DNA of 64,000 bases from assembly GCF_000177215.2 (NCBI RefSeq), contig NZ_CM001368.1, positions 2,741,001 through 2,805,000 of the forward strand. Reading direction: 5' to 3'. The stretch comes from Solidesulfovibrio carbinoliphilus subsp. oakridgensis. GTDB lineage: Bacteria; Desulfobacterota; Desulfovibrionia; Desulfovibrionales; Desulfovibrionaceae. The first letter of the stretch is position 1, and each line of letters opens with the position of its first letter. The notes beneath the pieces were generated by a model. The model did not search any database, was not told where the DNA came from, and saw only the letters and a program-made list of their open reading frames with translations. The position numbers and the translations under genes were made by a program. Positions 47,659 through 55,780 of the stretch are shown here, piece after piece.

Positions 47659-47691
47659 CCTCATGTTTCACGTGAAACATGAGGTTTTTTT
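47659..47691. promoter_or_regulatory. parS: parS centromere site within a perfect 26-bp palindrome, also terminator-like
   Basis: The core 47664-47679 reads TGTTTCACGTGAAACA, identical to the consensus chromosomal parS bound by ParB. The symmetry extends perfectly to 47659-47684, and seven T residues follow (47685-47691). The site lies between the XXXCH gene and parA and could nucleate ParB spreading. As RNA the palindrome plus T-run would act as an intrinsic terminator for the upstream gene. Confidence 0.93.
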
Positions 47692-47739
47692 GGGCGCGTC
47701 CCGGTCCATGCGGGACGTTTCCGACCAAGGAGATGCTGC

Positions 47740-48516
47740 ATGGCCCGAGTCATCGTGATCGCCAATCAAAAAGGCGGCGTGGGCAAAACCACGACCGCCG
47801 TCAACCTGGCCGCCTCCCTGGCGGTCATGGAAAAAAAAACCCTGCTGATCGACTGCGATCCCCAGGCCAACGCCGGCAGCGGCCTGTCCATCTATTCCGA
47901 TAAGATTGCCGAGACCCTCTACACCGTCCTCTACGAACCGGAACGCGCGGCCGAGGCCGTGGTCTGCACGGAACTGCCCTTTCTGAGCGTCCTGCCGTCC
48001 GGGCCCGATCTGGTGGCCGCGGACATCGAACTGGTGGCCAAGCCCCGGCGCGAATACTTCCTGCGCGCCCTGGTCGACACCCTGGCTGGCGACTACGACT
48101 ACATCCTCCTCGACTGCCCGCCGTCGCTCGGGCTCGTGACCTTAAATGCCCTGTGCGCGGCCACGGAACTGCTCGTGCCGCTCCAGTGCGAATACTACGC
48201 CCTGGAAGGCATCGCCCAGCTCCTGCGGACCTACGACCAGGTCCGCAAGCGGTTCAACAACCGCCTGAAGCTCCTCGGCGTGGTGCTGACCATGTACGAC
48301 GGCCGCAACAAGCTCAATCGCCACGTCAAGCGCGAGGTCTGGAAGTGCTTCCCCAAGCTCTATTTCCAGACCCTCATCCCGCGCAACATCCGGCTGTCCG
48401 AAGCCCCGAGCTACGGCAAGCCGGTCCTGACCCACGACATCAAGTCGCGCGGGGCCGAGGCCTATCTGTCCCTGGCCCAGGAAGTGGTCCGGCGGCGGAT
48501 CGCCGGCACCGACTAA
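47740..48516 (+). CDS. parA: Chromosome partitioning ATPase ParA (Soj)
   Basis: The 258-residue protein begins with the deviant Walker A KGGVGKTT (about residues 11-18) and continues with [13 protein letters not shown] and the [10 protein letters not shown] switch. ParA binds DNA as an ATP dimer and is driven off by ParB at parS, moving origins apart. Its position next to parS and near dnaA fits a chromosomal system. An intrinsic terminator follows immediately. Confidence 0.96.
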   Translation: MARVIVIANQKGGVGKTTTAVNLAASLAVMEKKTLLIDCDPQANAGSGLSIYSDKIAETLYTVLYEPERAAEAVVCTELPFLSVLPSGPDLVAADIELVAKPRREYFLRALVDTLAGDYDYILLDCPPSLGLVTLNALCAATELLVPLQCEYYALEGIAQLLRTYDQVRKRFNNRLKLLGVVLTMYDGRNKLNRHVKREVWKCFPKLYFQTLIPRNIRLSEAPSYGKPVLTHDIKSRGAEAYLSLAQEVVRRRIAGTD

Positions 48517-48532
48517 GCGGCAGCCCGCAAAA

Positions 48533-48567
48533 AAAGGCCGCCCCCGGATCGGAGGCGGCCTTTTTTT
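48533..48567. terminator. Bidirectional intrinsic terminator between parA and the zinc-ribbon gene
   Basis: AAAGGCCGCC (48533-48542) pairs perfectly with GGCGGCCTTT (48554-48563). T-runs follow on both strands, so it can end both convergent transcripts. Confidence 0.9.
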
Positions 48568-48583
48568 GCGCGTCGTGTCCAGG

Positions 48584-49015
48584 CTAGCCCTTCTCGACGA
48601 ACGGCTTGCACTCCACGGTCAGATGCTTCTTGAAATGCTTTTTGAGCACCAGGGACTTGCACGACCGGCACTGGAAGGTTACGAGTCCCCCGAGGTTGGC
48701 GGTGCGCAGGCGGAACTTGCGCGGCTCGTCCCTGGTCCAGTCCCCGGTGGACTGGCCGCAGTGTTCGCAGGCCACGTCATAGTCCGGCGGATAGGTGAAG
48801 TCCCAATAATTGAGCAACGTTTCCCACTCGGCCATGGGCTCGGGCTTTTCCTCGGGTTCGGCCCGGCAGGCGGGATCCAGTTTGTAAAGGGCGTTTTCAA
48901 GCGTCGGCAGAATGCGGTCCTTGACCTGGGACCACAGCTCCGGGCTCAGGTGAACGCCGCGCGGCGCACCCTTGGCATCGAAAAGTTCCAGGAAATGGGA
49001 TGATATCGTCGGCAC
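48584..49015 (-). CDS. Zinc-ribbon protein of unknown function, antisense between parA and parB
   Basis: The 143-residue protein starts at GTG 49015, with AAGGAG six bases upstream. Its N-terminal half is helical (SSHFLELFDAKG, then LWSQVKDRILPTL). The C-terminal half has two cysteine pairs, CEHCG and CRSC, forming a probable zinc ribbon, and a basic end (LKKHFKKHLTVECK). I do not recognise the family. It lies between parA and parB on the opposite strand, an unusual break in that gene pair. Nucleic-acid binding is possible but is only inferred. Confidence 0.75.
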   Translation of the reverse strand: MPTISSHFLELFDAKGAPRGVHLSPELWSQVKDRILPTLENALYKLDPACRAEPEEKPEPMAEWETLLNYWDFTYPPDYDVACEHCGQSTGDWTRDEPRKFRLRTANLGGLVTFQCRSCKSLVLKKHFKKHLTVECKPFVEKG

Positions 49016-49175
49016 GGTAGGCTCCTTCGGGGTGTCGGCTGGTCGGCGCGCCAGGGCGGACAGCCATTGGAAATCGGTTCGGAAAAAGGTAATTCCCGAA
49101 ACGGACGCGTCAAGCCGGGGCAGGATCGCTCCGGCCCAAGCGGACCGCTTGGAAACGAGTAAAAGGAACGCATCC

Positions 49176-50120
49176 ATGGCGCAAGCCCAAAAAGGACTCG
49201 GCCGGGGGTTGGAAGCCCTGCTCGGCGGGTACCAGGACGAACGGTCGGGCCAGGAAGTCCTGACCCTGCCCCTTGACGCCATCCGGCCGAACCCGGAACA
49301 GCCCCGGCGGACCTTCGAGCCCGGGGCCCTGGCCGAGCTGGCCGCTTCCATCAAGGGACAGGGGCTGTTGCAGCCCGTGCTGGTCCGGCCGGTGGCCGAC
49401 GCGGGCGGCGCCACCCACGAGATCGTGGCCGGCGAACGCCGGTGGCGGGCGGCCCGGCTGGCCGGGCTCACGGAAATTCCGGTTCTGGTCCGGGAAGTCG
49501 ACGACGAGCAGAGCCTGGCCCTGGCCCTCATTGAAAATCTCCAGCGCGAGGACTTGAACCCCGTGGAAGAGGCGGCGGCCCTCAACCTGCTTTTGACCCG
49601 TTTCGGCATGAGCCAGGACGCCCTGGCCAAGAAGGTCGGCAAGAGCCGGCCGGCCGTGGCCAACGCCCTGCGCCTGCTCCAGCTGTCCGAACCCATGCTG
49701 GCCGATCTGGCCAGCCAGGCCATGACGGCCGGCCACGCCCGTGCCCTCCTGTCCCTGGCCGACGAGGAGCTGCGCCAGGCCCTGTGGCAGCGGATCGTGG
49801 CCACGGGTATGAGCGTGCGCGAGGCCGAGGAGGCGGCGGGCCAGGCCAAGGCCACGGGCCGGCTGCCGGACGCCGCTCCGGCCCGGCCCGAGGCCACGGG
49901 GCCCCGGCCCGCCCGGACCCGGCCGGCCAAGGACCCGTGCCTGCGCGAGATCGAGGGCCCCCTGACCCGGCAGGCCGGCGTCATGGTCAAAACGACCGGC
50001 TCGGCCGACCACGGCCGGATCACCTTCCACTACAGTTCCCGGCGGGAGTTGGAAGGACTGCTCGAGCATTTCGGCCTGACCGCCCTCCTCGACCGGGGCG
50101 CGGCCGGGGACGGGGCCTAA
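49176..50120 (+). CDS. parB: Chromosome partitioning protein ParB (Spo0J)
   Basis: The 314-residue protein begins with a ParA-stimulating peptide, AQKGLGRGLEALLGG. It has the CTPase domain with GERRWRAARLAG and ENLQREDLNPVEEA, the central helix-turn-helix (MSQDALAKKVGKSRPAVANALRLL) for parS, and a C-terminal dimerisation region. A linker rich in Ala/Pro/Arg (about 225-265) precedes the last domain. AAAAGGA lies before the ATG. It would bind the parS site 1.5 kb upstream and slide as a CTP clamp. Confidence 0.96.
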   Translation: MAQAQKGLGRGLEALLGGYQDERSGQEVLTLPLDAIRPNPEQPRRTFEPGALAELAASIKGQGLLQPVLVRPVADAGGATHEIVAGERRWRAARLAGLTEIPVLVREVDDEQSLALALIENLQREDLNPVEEAAALNLLLTRFGMSQDALAKKVGKSRPAVANALRLLQLSEPMLADLASQAMTAGHARALLSLADEELRQALWQRIVATGMSVREAEEAAGQAKATGRLPDAAPARPEATGPRPARTRPAKDPCLREIEGPLTRQAGVMVKTTGSADHGRITFHYSSRRELEGLLEHFGLTALLDRGAAGDGA

Positions 50121-50299
50121 GGCCGGCCGCGGCGGGATCGCGGGGAAGTGTTTCCACAAGAGCCAAGGGTGTGTAGAATGGGACCGGAAAGGGTTTCCCG
50201 GCACCGCCTTCGGACCACAGCCTGTAGAAAAATGCCGTGGCCCGGGACGGAGCCGCCCGGCCACGACGCGCCGCAACAATCGGGAAGGATGGATACCGC

Positions 50300-50635
50300 T
50301 TGAACAACGACACGGAAAAAAAGGCCCACAACTGGACGCTCGCGCCGGGCGACGCGCCCGGGGCCGTCACCCTGGCCGGGGAGATCGATTTTTCCGTCAC
50401 CCCGGCGGTGCGCGAGCGCCTTTTGGCGCTCGTCGGGGAGACGCCCGAAACCATCACCCTGGACATGGCCGACCTGTCCTACATCGACAGTTCCGGACTG
50501 GCGCTTTTGATCGAACTGCGCAAGCATCTGGCCGAATCCGGCCGCAAGGTCGCCATCCGGTCCCTTTCGCCCCAGGTCCGCAAGCTTTTCAACCTGACCC
50601 AGCTCGGCGACCTGTTCGGCCTGCCCGCCGGCTAG
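50300..50635 (+). CDS. STAS-domain protein, probable MlaB-type partner of the following ABC system
   Basis: The 111-residue STAS domain has the conserved phosphorylatable serine in SYIDSSGLALLIELR. From sequence alone it could be an anti-anti-sigma factor. Its position 20 bases before mlaE makes an MlaB-like role in the lipid-transport ATPase complex more likely. The start is taken as TTG 50300 with GGAAGG upstream; GTG 50237 is an alternative. Confidence 0.8.
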   Translation: MNNDTEKKAHNWTLAPGDAPGAVTLAGEIDFSVTPAVRERLLALVGETPETITLDMADLSYIDSSGLALLIELRKHLAESGRKVAIRSLSPQVRKLFNLTQLGDLFGLPAG

Positions 50636-50654
50636 GCCGACGGCGGCACGCGGC

Positions 50655-51425
50655 ATGAAAAAGGCCGGCAACGACACCGCAACCCTGGTCTGGCTGGTCA
50701 CAGGACTGCTGGCCTGCGCCCGGGCGTCCCTGTCCCCGCTGACCCGGGTCAAGACCTACCAGCGCTCCCGCATCTGGAGCCACATGGCCTGGATCGGCGC
50801 GGACTCGCTGCCGATCATCAGCATCATCTCGGCCTGCGTCGGCATCATCCTGGCCTTGCAGGCGGCCACCCAGCTCGAAAAGGTCGGGGCTTTGAGCTAC
50901 GTGGCCAATCTGGTCGGCTTTTCCATCATCACCGAACTGGGGCCGCTTCTGACCTGCCTCATCCTGGCCGGCCGGGCCGGGGCCGCCTTTACGGCCGAGA
51001 TCGCGACCATGCAGATTTCCGAGGAGATCGACGCCCTGGAGGTCATGGGCCTCGATCCGGTACGGTTTCTGGTCTGGCCGAAGTTTCTCGCCATGTGCGT
51101 CATGGCGCCGCTGTTGACCCTTTGGGGCGACGCGGTCGGCATCACGGCCGGGGGGGTCTTTTCCGCCCTGTTCCTCGGCCTGGCCGGCAAGGCCTATTTT
51201 CTCCAGACCGCCCACTTCCTGACCATGCGCGACCTTCTGGCCGGGCTCGTCAAAAGCGCCGGCTTTGGCGTGGCCATCACCATCGTTTCCTGCTGGCAGG
51301 GGTTTTTGGCCAAGGAGGGGGCGGCGGACGTGGGCCGGCGCACCACCAAGGCCGTGGTGGAGTCCATCTTCCTCATGATCCTTTTGGATTTGTTTTTTAC
51401 GGCCCTCAATTATAGCTTCCGGTAA
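50655..51425 (+). CDS. mlaE: MlaE-family lipid ABC transporter permease
   Basis: A 256-residue inner-membrane permease with five to six hydrophobic segments and the family blocks ADSLPIISIISACVGIILALQ, ELGPLLTCLILAGRAGAAFTAE and EEIDALEVMGLDPVRFLVWPK. It forms the core of the Mla system, which moves phospholipid between inner and outer membranes to keep outer-membrane asymmetry. The ATPase gene follows after 14 bases. Confidence 0.95.
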   Translation: MKKAGNDTATLVWLVTGLLACARASLSPLTRVKTYQRSRIWSHMAWIGADSLPIISIISACVGIILALQAATQLEKVGALSYVANLVGFSIITELGPLLTCLILAGRAGAAFTAEIATMQISEEIDALEVMGLDPVRFLVWPKFLAMCVMAPLLTLWGDAVGITAGGVFSALFLGLAGKAYFLQTAHFLTMRDLLAGLVKSAGFGVAITIVSCWQGFLAKEGAADVGRRTTKAVVESIFLMILLDLFFTALNYSFR

Positions 51426-51439
51426 AAGGGAGAGCTGCC

Positions 51440-52399
51440 GTGTCGGGACGCCTGGAATCGCCGGATATCACCCTTGAGGACATCAGCGTCGGCTACGGCG
51501 ACCGCGTGGTTCTCTCGGGCATCGACACCGTCCTGCCCGGCGGCAGGATCAGCGTCATCCTCGGCGGCTCCGGCAGCGGCAAGTCCACGCTGTTGCGCAA
51601 CATCATCGGCCTCGTGCCCATTCAAACCGGCCGCATCCTCCTGGCCGGCCGGGACATGGCGGAGATGGGGCCGGAAGATCGCCTGGAGATGCGCCGCCGC
51701 ATGGGGGTGCTTTTCCAGGACGGGGCCCTCCTCGGCTCCCTGCCCCTCGGGGAAAACATCGCCCTGCCCCTTCGCGAGCACACCGATCTGAGCAATTCGC
51801 TCATCGAGGAAGTGGTCGGCATGAAGCTGAAGCTCGTGGGGCTGGCCGATTTCATCGGGTATTTTCCGAGCGAGCTGTCCGGCGGCATGCGCAAGCGGGC
51901 CGGACTGGCCCGGGCCATGGCCCTGGACCCGGCCGTGCTCCTGTGCGACGAGCCGACTTCCGGCCTCGATCCCGTCACGGCCGCGGACATGGACCAGCTC
52001 GTCCTCGAACTCAAGGCCACCTTCAACATGACCATCGTGGTGGTCAGCCACGATCTCCAGAGCCTGCGCGCCATCGCCGACCACGTGGTGGTCGTCAACC
52101 AGGGCCGGATGCTCTTCGAGGGGCCGCCCGACGCCCTGGCCGCGTCCGAGGACCCGTTTATCGTGCAGTTCCTGAGCCGCCAGCCGTCCCGGGAGAGCCG
52201 CATCCTGGACGGCCCCTGGGCGGAGAGGACCGGGGAACACCCCCCGCCGGCCGCGCCGGGAGGCACGTCCGGGACGGCGGCCGCGACCGCGCCGCCAGCA
52301 AGCCCGGCTGCGCCCGCCGCCTCGTCCGGGACCGAATCCGCAACCGCGCCGCAGTCCGCATCCGGGGCCGCGGCCGGGATCACCAACGGGGGGGCATGA
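51440..52399 (+). CDS. mlaF: MlaF-family lipid ABC transporter ATPase with Ala/Pro-rich tail
   Basis: The 319-residue ATPase has Walker A GGSGSGKST, a signature LSGGMRKR and Walker B LLCDEPTSGLDP, as in MlaF. It begins at GTG 51440 with AGGGAGAG upstream. Beyond the normal end (about residue 255) there is a low-complexity tail of about 60 residues rich in Ala, Pro, Thr and Ser, which is unusual for the family. Its last bases overlap the mlaD start as ATGA. Confidence 0.94.
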   Translation: MSGRLESPDITLEDISVGYGDRVVLSGIDTVLPGGRISVILGGSGSGKSTLLRNIIGLVPIQTGRILLAGRDMAEMGPEDRLEMRRRMGVLFQDGALLGSLPLGENIALPLREHTDLSNSLIEEVVGMKLKLVGLADFIGYFPSELSGGMRKRAGLARAMALDPAVLLCDEPTSGLDPVTAADMDQLVLELKATFNMTIVVVSHDLQSLRAIADHVVVVNQGRMLFEGPPDALAASEDPFIVQFLSRQPSRESRILDGPWAERTGEHPPPAAPGGTSGTAAATAPPASPAAPAASSGTESATAPQSASGAAAGITNGGA

Positions 52400-53310
52400 T
52401 GCTGACGGCAAAGGCGAGCAAGGCGGAATACATGAAGGCTTTCGGGACGCTTTTCCTCGGGCTGTGCCTGCTCGGCGGGTTCATGATCGTCCTTGGCGGC
52501 CACTGGTTCTGGGTCAAATACGACCCCTACGACATCCGGTTCACCTCGGTCAAAGACCTGAGCCCCGGCCGGACCGTCAAGTACGCGGGCCTGGACATCG
52601 GCCGGGTGAAATCCATCGACCTCGACCCGGAGGACCCCCACTTCATCAGCGTCCGGATCGACGTGCGCAAGGACTTTCCGCTCTTTGAAGGCACGGTGGC
52701 CCGCATCGGCCAAAAGGGGCTGGTTGGCGACTACTACGTGCTCCTGGAACTGCGGGGCCAGCCCGGGGCCCGTCTGCAGCCCGGGGCCATGCTCCCGGCC
52801 GTGAACACCATGGACATGCAGGAACTGGCGGCCAAGGCCGGCGACCTCCTGGACGACATCCGGCCGAAGATCAAAGAGATCGCGGACAACATCGCCAGGC
52901 TTTTCACGGAGGAGAATACCGAAGCCCTGCGCCGGGCCCTGGAAGGCACGCCCCAGCTCGTGGAAGACCTGCGCCGGGCGGCCAACGATTTCCGCACCAA
53001 CTGGGCCACCCTGTCCGCCAAGGGCGGCAAGGCGGCCGACTCCCTGGACCAGTCGCTACGGCGCATCGACAAGGCGGTCGGCTCGGTCGAGAAGGAACTC
53101 AATAAAACCCTGGTCACCTATCGCAACCAAGGCGAGCATGTCGGCGCCCTTATCAAAGACGTGCGCCAGGGTTTCAATTACGACCAGGAAAACCTGGAAG
53201 TCATCCTCAAAAACCTCAACCGGACGAGCCGGGACCTGAAGGAACTCATGAGCCGCCTGCGCGAGCGGCCCTGGGAACTGCTCCGGCCGCCCTCGGGAAG
53301 TGGAAGATGA
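52396..53310 (+). CDS. mlaD: MlaD-family MCE-domain lipid-binding protein
   Basis: The 304-residue protein has one N-terminal membrane helix (about 16-38) and an MCE domain (about 45-125, with VKYAGLDIGRVKSIDLDPE and GLVGDYYVLLEL). A long helical region of about 170 residues follows, with coiled-coil character. MCE hexamers form the lipid channel between permease and periplasm. The long helical extension resembles tunnel-forming MCE proteins more than short MlaD. It overlaps both neighbours by ATGA junctions. Confidence 0.93.
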   Translation: MMLTAKASKAEYMKAFGTLFLGLCLLGGFMIVLGGHWFWVKYDPYDIRFTSVKDLSPGRTVKYAGLDIGRVKSIDLDPEDPHFISVRIDVRKDFPLFEGTVARIGQKGLVGDYYVLLELRGQPGARLQPGAMLPAVNTMDMQELAAKAGDLLDDIRPKIKEIADNIARLFTEENTEALRRALEGTPQLVEDLRRAANDFRTNWATLSAKGGKAADSLDQSLRRIDKAVGSVEKELNKTLVTYRNQGEHVGALIKDVRQGFNYDQENLEVILKNLNRTSRDLKELMSRLRERPWELLRPPSGSGR

Positions 53311-53942
53311 AGCCATACCAGTTGATGGGCCGCCTGGCGATTGTCGCCCTGCTCGCGGCCAGCCTGTCGGGATGTTTCGGCAAGCCTCCCCCGCCCCAGC
53401 GCTATCTGCGGGTGGACCTGGAGGAGACCCCGTGCCCGGGTTCCAACAGCCAGCAGCACCGGCTGCCGCTCGGATTCAAGCCGTTGACGGCCCTTGAGAA
53501 CCTGGATCGGACCTCGGTTTTGACCGCACGCGACCAAGTCCTCTCCGCCAGCCTCGAATACTATTGGGAAGGCGCGCCCCAGGACGTGGTGGGCCAGGCC
53601 TTGCGCCGGGGCATCGAATGCCAGTCCACGGCCGTCACCCCGGTCGATTACCAGCCGCGCGTGGAGCACGACGCGGTCCTGACCGGCCAGGTCACGGCCT
53701 TTAACGTGGAGGAGACTGAGGGCGGCCGGTTCGTGGTCTCGGTCCACCTCGACCTGTGGAGCAAGAATCTCGGGACCCGCATTGCCACCGGCGAATTCAA
53801 TGCCTATGCCCCGCTCGAGAATTTCAACGGCGACACCATCGCCCGGGCCGCGTCCAATGCCCTGGGCCGGGTCGTGCCCAAGGTGGTGGACTGGCTGGAT
53901 GTCGGGCTGCCCAAAATCCAGAAAGCGGTTTCCCGCCAGTGA
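53307..53942 (+). CDS. ABC-transport auxiliary lipoprotein (PqiC/DUF330-like)
   Basis: The 211-residue lipoprotein has a signal peptide with lipobox LSGC (Cys23), followed by Pro-rich residues and RYLRVDLEET. It is organised like the auxiliary lipoproteins found after MCE operons (PqiC/YmbA type), which anchor the MCE tube at the outer membrane. The overlap with mlaD and the genomic order support a role in the same lipid transport complex. Confidence 0.85.
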   Translation: MKPYQLMGRLAIVALLAASLSGCFGKPPPPQRYLRVDLEETPCPGSNSQQHRLPLGFKPLTALENLDRTSVLTARDQVLSASLEYYWEGAPQDVVGQALRRGIECQSTAVTPVDYQPRVEHDAVLTGQVTAFNVEETEGGRFVVSVHLDLWSKNLGTRIATGEFNAYAPLENFNGDTIARAASNALGRVVPKVVDWLDVGLPKIQKAVSRQ

Positions 53943-53950
53943 GGTAAGCC

Positions 53951-54382
53951 ATGCTGCAGGCCTTCGCCTGGATGGCCGAGCGCAAGATCGAGGACGCCAT
54001 GCGCCGGGGAGCGTTCGACAACCTCCCCGGCCGGGGCCAGAAGATCGTCCACGAGGACGATTCCATGATCCCGGCCGATCTGCGCATGGCCTACAAGATC
54101 CTCAAGAACGCCGGCTATGTGCCCCAGGAACTCCTCGACGAGAAAGAGATCGTCACCGCCACCGAGCTCCTCGCCGCTGCCACCGACGAGCAGGAGCGCT
54201 ACCGGCAGATGCAAAAGCTCAATTTCCTCGTCATGAAGACCAACGCCCGCCGCCGCCGGCCCGTGGACCTGGAAAAGGACCAGCTCTACTACCAAAAGGT
54301 CGTGGAACGGGTGACGGTCCACCGGCCCGAGGGAAAGGAAGAAGAATCGGGGCGCCGCCCCGAACCCCGCCGGGGGGAATGA
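53951..54382 (+). CDS. DUF1992 (DnaJ-homologue subfamily C28-like) protein with repeat-encoded tail
   Basis: The 143-residue protein matches the DUF1992 pattern: AERKIEDAMRRGAFDNLPGRGQ near the start, then DLRMAYKILKNAGYVP. The function is unknown despite the DnaJ-related name; no J domain is present. The last dozen or so residues (ESGRRPEPRRGE) are encoded by the end hairpin of the dispersed repeat copy B, so the original C-terminus has been replaced or extended. Confidence 0.85.
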   Translation: MLQAFAWMAERKIEDAMRRGAFDNLPGRGQKIVHEDDSMIPADLRMAYKILKNAGYVPQELLDEKEIVTATELLAAATDEQERYRQMQKLNFLVMKTNARRRRPVDLEKDQLYYQKVVERVTVHRPEGKEEESGRRPEPRRGE

Positions 54383-54526
54383 TCCCCCCGGACCCCCTCG
54401 ACTTTCGTTTCGTCAATCACCCAAAGTTATTTCGTGTATCCGCCACGCTTCCCCCCTTTCAGGGGGACCGGGGGGATGATCCCCCCCGGTGGGGTCCGTG
54501 GCAAAGCCCCGGCCGCCGGAGGCATC
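54346..54526 (-). repeat. Full-length copy B of the ~175-bp modular dispersed repeat (inverted)
   Basis: Read on the minus strand it begins with the GATGCCTCCGGC end module next to the moeA stop, followed by a CCGGGGC/GCCCCGG-like hairpin and a palindrome around GATCATC. It then has the 52-nt core (54399-54450), a palindrome around ATCATTC and the terminal CGGGGC/GCCCCG hairpin. Order and spacing match copy A at 5961-6131, except for one extra hairpin. Its far end lies inside the DUF1992 reading frame. Confidence 0.85.
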
Positions 54527-54531
54527 CCCCG

Positions 54532-55767
54532 CTACACCGGCCGGACGGCCACTTCGGCGCCGCCGGCCAGGCCTTCGAGGTCGGCCGGGATGGTGATGAG
54601 CCCGTCGGCCAGAAGGAGCGTTTTGAGGAGCCCGGACTTGCCGAGCACGGGGTGGGCCAGCGGGATCTGGCCGGGCCGGGGTTCGAGGCGCACGCGCACG
54701 TGGTCCTCGCGGCCCTGCCTGGAGGCCACGTTGCGGGACAAAAGCGCCGGGAAGGCCGGCCGGGGCCGGTCGAAGGCCTCGGTGTCGCCGGCCAGATGGG
54801 CCAGCAGCGGCAGCCCGAAGACGAGCAGGACGATCTGGGCCGAGGTGACCTGGCCGGGCAGGCCGATGACGGGCTTGCCGTGCAGGCGGGCCAGGATGGT
54901 CGGCTTGCCTGGGGAAAGAGCCACGCCGTGGGCCAGGATGTCGGCCCCGAGGTTACGCAGGGCGTCCAGGGTGAAATCCCGGGCCCCGACCGAGCTGCCG
55001 CCGGAAAGAAGCGTCAGGTCGTGGTCCGCGACGGCCTCGGCCAGGGCGGCCTGGATGCCGGCCAGGTCGTCCCTGACCAGGGGGAAGGCCGTGGACGCGG
55101 CCCCGGCGGCCCGCAGCATGGCGGAGAGCGTGTGGGTGTTGACGTCGCGGATCTGGCCCGGCTTCGGCGTGGCCCCGGCCGGCACCAGCTCGTCGCCGGT
55201 GGAGAGGACCGCCGCCCGGGGACGCCGGCCCACGGCCACCCGCACGTGGCCGAGGGCGGCCAGGATGCCGATCTCCTGGGGCCTGAGCTTCGTGCCGGCC
55301 GCGAGCAGGCGCTGGCCCTTGGCCGCGTCCTCGCCGGCCAGCAGCATGTTTTCCCCCGGAGCCAGCGGCCGCCTGATTTCGATCGCCCCGGCTCCCAGGT
55401 CCTCGGTGTATTCCACCATGACCACGGCGTCGGCCCCGTCCGGCAGCAGGGCCCCGGTCACGATGCGGGCGCAGTGGCCGGGCGGGAGCGGTTTTTCCGG
55501 GCTGACGCCGATGGGGATGTCCATGGCCAGGTCGAGGTAGGCGGGGTTGGATTCGGTGGCGCCAAAGACGTCGGCCGCGCGCACGGCATAGCCGTCCATG
55601 GCGGCCCGGGCCGCGGCGGGCAGGTCTTCGGCGGCGACCAGATCCCCGGCCAGGAACCGGCCCAGGGCCTCGTCCAGGTCCACGGTTTCCGAGGGGAGGA
55701 CCGGGAAGGTCCGCAGCAAATCCGTGAATTCGGCCGTGGACACGGCCCGGAAAAAACCTTCGCGCAT
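54532..55767 (-). CDS. moeA: Molybdopterin molybdenumtransferase MoeA
   Basis: The 411-residue enzyme inserts molybdate (or tungstate) into adenylylated molybdopterin. The conserved blocks are AAMDGYAVRAAD, GHCARIVTGALLPDGADAVVMVE, STGDELV and SGGSSVGARDF. The start at ATG 55767 has GAAGGA upstream; the open frame beyond it is noise. It follows glk on the minus strand with 13 bases between. A second, fused MoeA lies at 58651-60597. Confidence 0.93.
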   Translation of the reverse strand: MREGFFRAVSTAEFTDLLRTFPVLPSETVDLDEALGRFLAGDLVAAEDLPAAARAAMDGYAVRAADVFGATESNPAYLDLAMDIPIGVSPEKPLPPGHCARIVTGALLPDGADAVVMVEYTEDLGAGAIEIRRPLAPGENMLLAGEDAAKGQRLLAAGTKLRPQEIGILAALGHVRVAVGRRPRAAVLSTGDELVPAGATPKPGQIRDVNTHTLSAMLRAAGAASTAFPLVRDDLAGIQAALAEAVADHDLTLLSGGSSVGARDFTLDALRNLGADILAHGVALSPGKPTILARLHGKPVIGLPGQVTSAQIVLLVFGLPLLAHLAGDTEAFDRPRPAFPALLSRNVASRQGREDHVRVRLEPRPGQIPLAHPVLGKSGLLKTLLLADGLITIPADLEGLAGGAEVAVRPV

Positions 55768-55780
55768 GGTGTAAAATCCT

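Noticed and set aside
50157-50170. GTTTCCACAAG near parB as a DnaA box
   Set aside because: Only about seven of nine positions fit and there is no cluster; not enough to call an origin.
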